NCBI GenBank assembly: GCA_016927095.1
Contig: JAFGNI010000280.1
Coordinates: forward strand, 1 to 5,066
Reading direction: 5' to 3'
From: Anaerolineae bacterium
GTDB lineage: Bacteria; Chloroflexota; Anaerolineae; B4-G1; SLSP01
DNA length: 5,066 bases
Shown here: positions 1 through 4,828 of the stretch, one piece after another
How positions within the stretch are numbered: the first letter of the stretch is position 1
Layout of the letters: every line of letters begins with the position of its first letter
Made by a program: the position numbers and the translations under genes
The notes under the pieces: generated by a model
The model's input: the letters and a program-made list of their open reading frames with translations, nothing else
Databases searched by the model: none
Told to the model about the DNA's origin: nothing

Positions 1-12
1 CCCCTTTGTGTG

Positions 13-85
13 TGGACCTGGTGGGATTCGAACCCACGACCCCCACAATGCCATTGTGATGCGCTCCCAGCTGCGCTACAGGCCC
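13..85 (-). tRNA. tRNA-Ala (anticodon GGC)
   Basis: Read on the minus strand this is a full 73-nt cloverleaf. The acceptor stem GGGCCTG/CAGGTCC contains the G3:U70 wobble that alanyl-tRNA synthetase recognises. The D stem is GCGC/GCGC, the T loop is TTCGAAT on a GTGGG/CCCAC stem, and the anticodon loop is ATGGCAT, giving anticodon GGC, which reads GCC and GCU. Position 32 is A and 38 is U, the pair known to be conserved in tRNA-Ala(GGC). The 3' CCA is not encoded (the next bases are CAC), so CCA must be added after transcription. It lies 40 bp downstream of a second tRNA-Ala gene and is probably co-transcribed with it; the spacer has only a weak 5-bp hairpin (108-122). Confidence 0.97.
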
Positions 86-125
86 ATGTCTTTCTCTTGT
101 CAGGTTCAGGGATACGGTCCCTAAG

Positions 126-198
126 TGGAGCTGAGGGGATTCGAACCCCTGACCCCTACAGTGCGATTGTAGTGCTCTCCCAGCTGAGCTACAGCCCC
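126..198 (-). tRNA. tRNA-Ala (anticodon CGC)
   Basis: Read on the minus strand this is a 73-nt cloverleaf with acceptor stem GGGGCTG/CAGCTCC. It again has the G3:U70 alanine identity pair. The D stem is GCTC/GAGC, the anticodon stem CTACA/TGTAG and the loop ATCGCAC, giving anticodon CGC, which reads GCG. The T arm is AGGGG-TTCGAAT-CCCCT. CCA is not encoded. It is the first gene of a two-tRNA unit, about 10 nt from the predicted transcription start. It differs from the neighbouring GGC gene at roughly a dozen positions, many in compensating stem pairs, so the two are distinct isoacceptors and not a recent tandem copy. Confidence 0.97.
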
Positions 199-214
199 TC
201 ATCTCGCGACAGGG

Positions 215-242
215 ATTATACCATATCGGCCCAATCTGACAA
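215..242 (-). promoter_or_regulatory. Promoter of the tRNA-Ala pair
   Basis: On the minus strand there is a perfect -10 box TATAAT (215-220). Sixteen bases upstream is TTGTCA (237-242), a five-of-six match to the -35 consensus. Transcription would begin near base 208, about ten bases before the mature 5' end of tRNA-Ala(CGC). This is the best housekeeping-sigma promoter in the window and fits the strong expression expected of tRNA genes. Confidence 0.85.
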
Positions 243-273
243 GGGCGGGGCGATGCCGCACACGTTGTGCTGG

Positions 274-336
274 AACCTTTGAGCTCTCCGCATCGAGCGA
301 GTGCCCTGTCTTGGCGAAGAGCTCAAAGGTTTTTCT
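274..336. terminator. 14-bp inverted repeat, terminator-like, with T-run on plus strand
   Basis: AACCTTTGAGCTCT (274-287) is perfectly complementary to AGAGCTCAAAGGTT (318-331). After one mismatch the stem continues for three pairs (289-291/314-316), leaving a 22-nt loop. On the plus strand the stem runs into TTTTTCT (330-336), the form of an intrinsic terminator; on the minus strand the stem is followed only by TTCC. It starts just beyond the stop codon of the minus-strand 115-aa gene and lies before the tRNA promoter, so the useful direction is probably the end of the permease/small-protein unit, even though the better T-run faces the other way. The core arm ACCTTTGAGCTC recurs in the hairpin at 4782-4815. 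Confidence 0.6.
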
Positions 337-337
337 G

Positions 338-685
338 CTAGATCGTCGCCGTGACCGGCAGCGTGAGCTGTCCTAGTTCCGGCGCGTTGACTGTCAGCTG
401 GATCGTGTGTTCCCCCGCCTCAAGCTGACCGGGCACACGGATCTTGAGGATCGCGCCGTATGAGACGTAGAGCGAGGCATTCGACTCGCGCACCTTGCCC
501 GCCAGCTCAACCGTGACGCCACCCACAGGGACGTCCTTGCCGTCGACGTTCAGCTTGGTGATGCCGCTGACCATGCCGGAATCGATCAGATTCTTGATCT
601 CGAAGACGAAGCCGTTCTCCTCGTTTTTCAGGCTGCCCTGCACGTAGAGCTTCTGGAGCGCACCGGATGACATGCCGTAATACAT
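338..685 (-). CDS. Small conserved-looking beta-rich protein of unknown function
   Basis: This is a complete 115-residue protein. The ATG start at 685 is fixed by a perfect AGGAGGT five bases upstream, and the gene ends with TAG at 338. There is no signal peptide, membrane segment or cysteine pair. The sequence alternates short hydrophobic strands with turns: an N-terminal part with GSLKN and GFVFEIKNLIDSG, a middle part with LNVDGKDVPVGGVTVEL, and a C-terminal part with GAILKIRVPGQLEAGEHTI followed by LPVTATI. This suggests a single beta-sandwich. The order of motifs (DGK.VP, then L..GEHTI, then a closing strand) loosely recalls the small beta subunit of C-glycoside deglycosidases, but that is recall of a pattern, not an identified homology, and no active site is visible. 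It lies 50 bp downstream of the permease gene on the same strand with no obvious promoter between, so co-transcription is plausible. I cannot assign a function. Confidence 0.85.
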   Translation of the reverse strand: MYYGMSSGALQKLYVQGSLKNEENGFVFEIKNLIDSGMVSGITKLNVDGKDVPVGGVTVELAGKVRESNASLYVSYGAILKIRVPGQLEAGEHTIQLTVNAPELGQLTLPVTATI

Positions 686-689
686 TGTG

Positions 690-696
690 ACCTCCT
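690..696 (-). promoter_or_regulatory. Strong ribosome binding site for the 115-aa protein
   Basis: AGGAGGT on the minus strand ends four bases before the ATG at 685. It is a full-length match to the anti-Shine-Dalgarno sequence. It is the only strong ribosome binding site seen at a gene start in this window; the permease and the glycosyltransferase have none. It decides the start of the small gene and suggests efficient translation. Confidence 0.85.
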
Positions 697-735
697 ATGG
701 GTGAACGTAATCGGGTCTGCTTGAACGAACTGTGT

Positions 736-1566
736 CTAGACCACCTCGCCGAACTTACCGCTGAAGTGGCGGAAGAACCAGTAACCGAAGACAAGAATGA
801 CAATCGCTGTGAGCGCTGTCCGTGAGAGGAAGTCGACGGCGGTGAGCGTACCGTAGTAGAGGATATCCTGGTAGGTGTTGATGATCGAAGCCATAGGGTT
901 GAGGCGGAAGATCCAGAGTTGGGGGTTGAACGTGATACCCAGCAGCGTGACCTGGGCGGGCAGCGATTTCACCGGGTAGATGACGGGTGTCAGGAAGAAC
1001 CAGGCCTGTATCCCGACATCCATCAGCATGTGCGTGTCGCGATAGAAGACCTCGAGCGTCGAGAGGATGAGCACGATCCCAATGGCGAAGATGACCTCGA
1101 TCAGGATGGGTATGGGCAGCAAAAGCACATAGGCGCTGGGCCAGATGCCGGAGAGCGCCGCCAGGATAAAGAAGACCGGCAGCGCGATCAGAAAGTTGAC
1201 GAGAGCTGCAAGCACGATCGAGATTGGAAGCACCTCTCGGGGGAAATACACCTTCTTGATCAGGCTGGCATTGCCCACCACGCTAGGGATGCCCCCCATC
1301 ACGGAGCCGACGAAGAAGTTCCAGGGCAACATCGCGCTCAGGAACAGGATGTGATAGTTGGGGATATCCTGGCGTTCGTAGAGAACGCCGAAGACAAAGG
1401 TGAAGATGAGCATCATCAGCAGTGGGTTCAGCCACGACCAAACGACGCCCAGCAGCGAGTTCTTGTACCGGACCTTCAGGTCGCGCGAGACCAGGTTATA
1501 GACCAGATTGCGGTACGTCCAGAGTTCTCTGAGCCACTGTCGCATAGGGTTGAAGGGCATTCTCAC
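736..1566 (-). CDS. ABC-2 type permease for polysaccharide/teichoic-acid export (TagG/Wzm family)
   Basis: This is the membrane subunit of an ABC exporter that moves lipid-linked O-antigen, teichoic acid or similar glycans across the inner membrane. The 276 residues are the normal family length. The cytoplasmic N-terminus has the hallmark RDLKVRYKNSLLG (28-40), leading into helix 1 (about 41-63). LPWNFFVGSV (80-89) and NASLIKKVYFPREVLPIS (99-116) are the next conserved blocks, followed by hydrophobic stretches at about 117-138 and 146-172. FYRDTHMLMD (174-183) and FFLTPVIYP (190-198) are also typical, and a last helix lies near 249-266. The start is uncertain: GTG at 1566, ATG at 1560 and ATG at 1545 are in frame and none has a good Shine-Dalgarno; GTG 1566 is the longest choice. 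A -10 box lies 43 bp upstream. The ATP-binding partner usually encoded next door is absent here: downstream is a small unknown gene, upstream a divergent glycosyltransferase. The cargo cannot be told from the sequence. Confidence 0.95.
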   Translation of the reverse strand: MRMPFNPMRQWLRELWTYRNLVYNLVSRDLKVRYKNSLLGVVWSWLNPLLMMLIFTFVFGVLYERQDIPNYHILFLSAMLPWNFFVGSVMGGIPSVVGNASLIKKVYFPREVLPISIVLAALVNFLIALPVFFILAALSGIWPSAYVLLLPIPILIEVIFAIGIVLILSTLEVFYRDTHMLMDVGIQAWFFLTPVIYPVKSLPAQVTLLGITFNPQLWIFRLNPMASIINTYQDILYYGTLTAVDFLSRTALTAIVILVFGYWFFRHFSGKFGEVV

Positions 1567-1608
1567 GCGGCGGCCACGTGGCGGGTTCTCGTGTCGTTCA
1601 CGGGCGGG

Positions 1609-1637
1609 ATTATAGCATCAGCGGGGATTGGTGCAAA
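1609..1637 (-). promoter_or_regulatory. Probable promoter of the permease gene
   Basis: On the minus strand TATAAT (1609-1614) is preceded at 17-bp spacing by TTTGCA (1632-1637), a four-of-six -35 match. Transcription would start near base 1602, giving a leader of about 36-42 nt depending on the chosen start codon. The -10 box is perfect; the -35 assignment is weak. Confidence 0.6.
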
Positions 1638-1663
1638 GAAGGGGACTGGGGGTTGGTTGTCAG

Positions 1664-1669
1664 ATTATA
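1664..1669 (-). promoter_or_regulatory. Second minus-strand -10 box, next to the inverted-repeat element
   Basis: A second perfect TATAAT faces the permease gene, 55 bp upstream of the first. The matching -35 region (about 1686-1692) falls inside the left hairpin of the repeat element and does not resemble TTGACA. It may be an additional start site or a chance match. Confidence 0.35.
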
Positions 1670-1683
1670 GGGACGACGCTCTC

Positions 1684-1807
1684 AGTGCCGGGGACCTTCT
1701 GAGGCTCCCCGGCACTTTCTGCAGCGGGGGATGCTCCGCGAAAGCAGTGACCGCGCTCCTAGGTGCCGGGGACTCGCCTCAGAAGGCGGCAGAAAGTCCC
1801 CGGCACC
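1684..1807. repeat. Nested inverted-repeat element (REP/BIME- or MITE-like)
   Basis: The element has two hairpins built on the same 10-bp arm GTGCCGGGGA/TCCCCGGCAC. The left one pairs 1684-1694 with 1706-1716. The right one pairs 1762-1774 with 1795-1807 (13 bp) and has an inner 5-bp stem, 1775-1779/1784-1788. The halves are also mutually inverted: CCTTCTGAGGC (1695-1705) is the reverse complement of 1776-1786, and ACTTTCTGC (1714-1722) that of 1789-1797. The left half is therefore a shuffled inverted copy of the right, with the TTTCTGC block moved from loop to flank. The 39-bp centre (1723-1761) holds a weak GCGG/CCGC hairpin and no gene. This architecture matches paired REP sequences or a small non-autonomous element; no transposase is present in the window. 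Copy number elsewhere is unknown. Confidence 0.75.
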
Positions 1808-1825
1808 GAAGTGGGGCGCGTGGGC

Positions 1826-1831
1826 TATAAT
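1826..1831 (+). promoter_or_regulatory. -10 box of the glycosyltransferase gene
   Basis: TATAAT on the plus strand ends six bases before an in-frame GTG at 1838, so transcription would be expected to start at or next to that codon. No TTGACA-like -35 is visible. At 17-18 bp spacing the -35 position (about 1802-1808) is the terminal arm of the inverted-repeat element, and there is no extended -10 TG motif. Either the promoter depends on an activator or it has lost its -35. Confidence 0.6.
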
Positions 1832-1837
1832 GGGCCT

Positions 1838-4777
1838 GTGAATCAACATGACGTCGTAGATCAGGCTATACGCTGGGGCACCCCAGTCCGCTGGGGCACC
1901 GTAGTCCGCTGGGGCACCCCAGTCCGCTGGGGCATGACCCTCGTCCTCCTCATCGCGGCGCTGCTCCGGTTCGCGGCGCTCCCTGAGCTCCCTGTGGGCC
2001 TGCACTATGACGAGGCGGCCAACCTGGTCCTCACGCGTCAGATCGTCGAGGGTGACTATCGCCCGTTGTTTATCCGGGCCTACACCGGCAAGGAGGTGCT
2101 CTTCTTCTACGCCGCTGCGCCGTGGGTCTGGATGGCTGGAGGTTCGGAGTGGGGACTCCGTCTGGCTGGGGCGGTGCTGGGCGTGGTCACGGTAGCGGCG
2201 ACCTTCGCTGCGACTGGGGCGCTGCTAGCGCGACAGCGCGGCGGTCCGGCAATCGCGCTGATTGCTGCGGGCTGGATGGCGGTGGCCTTTCCGCATGTCT
2301 TGCTGAGCCGCTACGGTTTCAGGGCAATCTCGCAGCCGCTGCTACAGGCCCTGACAGTGGCCGCCCTATGGCGCGGGCTGCGCTGTCGCAGGATTGGATG
2401 GTCGCTGGCTGCCGGGGTCCTCCTCGGGCTTACCGGCTACACGTACCTGGCGGCGAGGCTCTTCCCGCTGCCGCTGGCTTTGGCGGGGGGCTGGCTGCTG
2501 GCTCGGTCGACGCCGCCTGAGCGGCGCTTCTATCTCTGGCGATTTGCCGTGGTCCTCGGGTGTGCCGGGATCACCTTCGCGCCGCTAGGGGCGTATTTCC
2601 TGCGTCACCCCGACGCATTCACCACGCGTATTTCGCAGGTCGCGGCGCCGAGCTGGGCCGAGGCCCTGCGGGGGATCGCCCTGTGCCTGCAGGCGCTGGT
2701 CGTGCCGGGCGCTGGCGATGCCTATATTCGCTTCAACGTGCCGGGTCTGGCGGTCATGGATCTCGCCTCCGCCTCGTTGGCGCTGGTGGGCGTGGGGGTT
2801 ATGGTGTGGTCAGGCCCGGATGGGGCACCCCGGAGTGCTCGGCTCGATCGTCTCGGAGCAATGGGGCGCGTGTTTGTGTTACTGGTGATCTTTGTGATGC
2901 TCCTGCCCAGCGCGCTGGCTACGGGCGAGATCACGCCGAGCAACCTGCGGATGATTGGCATTTTCCCGTTTCTCTCCATGCTTCCCGCTTGGGGACTCTA
3001 TGTTGTGTTGTCCGCTGCCGGCCACATCCGGGTTAGGCTGGCTCAAGTGCGCCAGGGACATCGCCTGCCGGTGGGCTTGGCCATCGCGTTCCTGATCGCG
3101 AGCGCGGGGCGCACGGCTGCGACCTATGCCCGGTGGGCCGGCTCCGATAGTCTGTTTCATGCGGCGGATGGGGAGATGGTGCTGGCAGCCGAGGCATTGG
3201 ACGCGAGGGTCGAGGCCGCAGAGGACGCGGAGGCGCTGACGGTCTACATCGCCAGCGAGCACTACCGCCATCCGACCGTCGCGGCGCTGGCCGAATCCTA
3301 TGGACAGGCAAAGTGGCTTACCGGGGGTGCCAGCCTGGTGCTTCCGCCGCTTGGGGATGCGGTGTATCTTGTCCCGGAGAGCCTCACGCCGCCGGCGCCG
3401 TGGCCTGAGGCCATGACCGGAGTGTGGACGACCCGCGTCTACGCCGGTCCCGGTGGGACGCCGGCGCTACGGGCGCACCGTCTGTCCGCGTCCGATGTCG
3501 CAAAGGTCCGCGACGCGTTGCTTGAGGCGACCGCGTCCGCTCCTGCTGACTTCGCGCACGTGGTCGTGGTCCACGACGCTCGCCCAATGTCCGCCTGCCG
3601 TGCAGGTGAGCCATGTACGGTGCTGGTTCTCTGGGAGCCCCTGGCGTCTTACCAGGCCCTGCAGCCTGTCGTGCGGCTGCTGCACGCGGAGACGGGAGAG
3701 TGGTCGCGGGCGATGGCGTTTCACTATCCGCCGGAGATGTGGACGCCGGGCGACTTGGTCCTCGACGCGCTGGTGCTCGATGTGCCTGATGCGACTCTCC
3801 CCACGGGCGGCTACCAGCTCGGGGTCAGCTTCTACGATCCAGATAGCGGCGAGACCCTGCCCAAGTTACAGGACGAGCTCTTCGCAGGCCTCGAGGCCCG
3901 GTTCCCGACCACGCCGGCAGGGTTTGAGCTTGGCCAGGTGGCGGCGCCGTTGGCCGAAGCGCGCGTACAGACGGCCTGTCCCATGATCTCGCGGGACCAG
4001 TCGGCATCACTGGGCACGCTGCGTCTGCTTGGGTGGACGGTCGCGCCGGCGGAGGCGCTTCTTCCCGGTAGCGCGATAGCCGTAGCGCTGTGCTGGCAGG
4101 CGGAGGAGGCCTCCCCCGCCTTTGATGCCGTGACGCTCTCCCTCATGGGGCCGGCTGCGGTGACGCTCTACTCGGGCGATCCGGCGAGCGGGTATAGCTT
4201 TGCACTCTGGCGTAAGGGCGAGGTGATCGAGAGCCGGTACGGGCTGCGCCTGCCACGGACGCTGTTACCCGGCGACTATACCCTCTGGGTGGGATTGGCC
4301 GGCGGTTCTGAAATAGCGCTTGCGTCGCTTACGGTGACGCCGCTGTTACGCAGTTTCGCGGTGCCCGAGATGGCGTCTGTGGCGGATATCGCCTTCACCG
4401 GTGGGACGGGAGAGGGTATCCGGCTGTTGGGATATGACCTGGAGCCGCTCATGCCCGGGCAGCCCTGGCGGGTGACGCTGGCCTGGCAGGCGATTGCGGA
4501 GATGAACGAGGACTATGTCGTGTTCCTGCACCTGCGTGGCGCTGAAGACGAAGCGTCCGTGGCCCAGGCGGATGCGATGCCCCTTGAGGGGAGCTATCCG
4601 ACGTCGCTGTGGGTAGGGGGTGAGGTCGTGGTCGATCGCTATGAGCTGGCGTTACCCGCGGATCTGGCGCCAGGGGACTATACCCTCTACGTGGGGTTCT
4701 ACACACCGGAAGGGGAGCGCCTGCTGGTGGAGGGCGAGTATCGGGCGCGCCTGGTGGAAGTGAGGGTCGCGCCTTAG
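1838..4777 (+). CDS. GT-C (family 39/ArnT-like) membrane glycosyltransferase with three C-terminal beta-rich modules
   Basis: This is probably a polyprenyl-phosphate-sugar-dependent transferase acting on the outer face of the membrane (979 residues from GTG 1838). Residues 4-32 are a repeat-derived basic stretch. Helix 1 (about 33-48) is followed by the first outer loop with HYDEA (56-60), whose D58-E59 is the acidic pair conserved in this superfamily. SRYGFRAIS (157-165), GLTGYTYLAAR (197-207) and EITPSNLRMIGIFPF (364-378) are typical; roughly ten more hydrophobic segments reach about residue 430. A soluble outer region follows, with ASEHYRHP (472-479). Three related modules occupy about 572-680, 726-833 and 860-977, each with an LW/CW/AW strand motif and a closing G.Y.L.V motif; the third has the fullest pattern (VAQADAMP...YPTSLW). 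GTG 1838 lies just after a TATAAT, suggesting leaderless initiation; ATG 1934, directly at helix 1, is the alternative (947 residues). Neither has a Shine-Dalgarno. Acceptor and sugar are unknown. The divergent permease suggests surface glycan work. Confidence 0.9.
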   Translation: MNQHDVVDQAIRWGTPVRWGTVVRWGTPVRWGMTLVLLIAALLRFAALPELPVGLHYDEAANLVLTRQIVEGDYRPLFIRAYTGKEVLFFYAAAPWVWMAGGSEWGLRLAGAVLGVVTVAATFAATGALLARQRGGPAIALIAAGWMAVAFPHVLLSRYGFRAISQPLLQALTVAALWRGLRCRRIGWSLAAGVLLGLTGYTYLAARLFPLPLALAGGWLLARSTPPERRFYLWRFAVVLGCAGITFAPLGAYFLRHPDAFTTRISQVAAPSWAEALRGIALCLQALVVPGAGDAYIRFNVPGLAVMDLASASLALVGVGVMVWSGPDGAPRSARLDRLGAMGRVFVLLVIFVMLLPSALATGEITPSNLRMIGIFPFLSMLPAWGLYVVLSAAGHIRVRLAQVRQGHRLPVGLAIAFLIASAGRTAATYARWAGSDSLFHAADGEMVLAAEALDARVEAAEDAEALTVYIASEHYRHPTVAALAESYGQAKWLTGGASLVLPPLGDAVYLVPESLTPPAPWPEAMTGVWTTRVYAGPGGTPALRAHRLSASDVAKVRDALLEATASAPADFAHVVVVHDARPMSACRAGEPCTVLVLWEPLASYQALQPVVRLLHAETGEWSRAMAFHYPPEMWTPGDLVLDALVLDVPDATLPTGGYQLGVSFYDPDSGETLPKLQDELFAGLEARFPTTPAGFELGQVAAPLAEARVQTACPMISRDQSASLGTLRLLGWTVAPAEALLPGSAIAVALCWQAEEASPAFDAVTLSLMGPAAVTLYSGDPASGYSFALWRKGEVIESRYGLRLPRTLLPGDYTLWVGLAGGSEIALASLTVTPLLRSFAVPEMASVADIAFTGGTGEGIRLLGYDLEPLMPGQPWRVTLAWQAIAEMNEDYVVFLHLRGAEDEASVAQADAMPLEGSYPTSLWVGGEVVVDRYELALPADLAPGDYTLYVGFYTPEGERLLVEGEYRARLVEVRVAP
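1871..1934 (+). repeat. 18-bp tandem repeat, three full units plus a partial fourth
   Basis: The unit CGCTGGGGCACCCCAGTC occurs at 1871-1888 and 1907-1924, and with two changes at 1889-1906. A fourth copy begins at 1925 and diverges after ten bases, where GCACC becomes GCATG and creates the ATG at 1934. The repeat keeps frame and would encode RWGTPV units. Each full unit is palindromic (CTGGGG-CA-CCCCAG), and across unit joints CCCCAG-TCCG-CTGGGG can fold with a four-base loop; one such hairpin (1917-1932) ends one base before ATG 1934. The repeat may be part of the protein or part of a structured leader. Confidence 0.9.
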
Positions 4778-4781
4778 GTGT

Positions 4782-4815
4782 AGACCTTTGAGCTCTTCCG
4801 TGAGCTCAAAGGTCT
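4782..4815. terminator. 14-bp perfect hairpin between convergent genes (probable bidirectional terminator)
   Basis: AGACCTTTGAGCTC (4782-4795) pairs perfectly with GAGCTCAAAGGTCT (4802-4815) around a 6-nt loop. It begins five bases after the glycosyltransferase stop and ends fourteen bases before the stop of the convergent RicT-like gene, the classic place for a shared terminator. Neither side has a real T-run (TCTG on plus, ACACC on minus), so termination efficiency is uncertain. The arm core ACCTTTGAGCTC and the flank (CAAAGGT then TTCTG) match the hairpin at 274-336. Confidence 0.7.
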
Positions 4816-4828
4816 TCTGTAGAAGGGC

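Noticed and set aside
10..282. A 90-codon plus-strand open frame at the left edge.
   Set aside because: It runs antisense through both tRNA genes, the tRNA promoter and into the hairpin; its protein is the usual translation artefact of tRNA complements.
919..1830. A 303-codon open frame on the plus strand, opposite the permease gene.
   Set aside because: It lies antisense to an unmistakable permease, its product is a low-hydrophobicity run of D, E, Q, R and H typical of a complement-strand shadow, and its end reads through the repeat element.
1763..1837. An upstream GTG at 1763 that would extend the glycosyltransferase by 25 residues.
   Set aside because: The codons come from the right hairpin of the inverted-repeat element and lie upstream of the TATAAT box, so they would not be transcribed from that promoter.
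1871..1934. The tandem repeat as a small CRISPR array.
   Set aside because: The units are directly adjacent 18-mers with no variable spacers, and no cas gene is present.
1682..2005. A minus-strand open frame with PADWGAP-type repeats.
   Set aside because: The repeats are only the antisense reading of the 18-bp tandem repeat; there is no ribosome binding site and it overlaps the real gene.
3453..3986. A 177-codon plus-strand frame and several minus-strand frames inside the glycosyltransferase gene.
   Set aside because: They are arginine- and proline-rich alternate readings of GC-rich coding DNA, with no motifs and no initiation signals.
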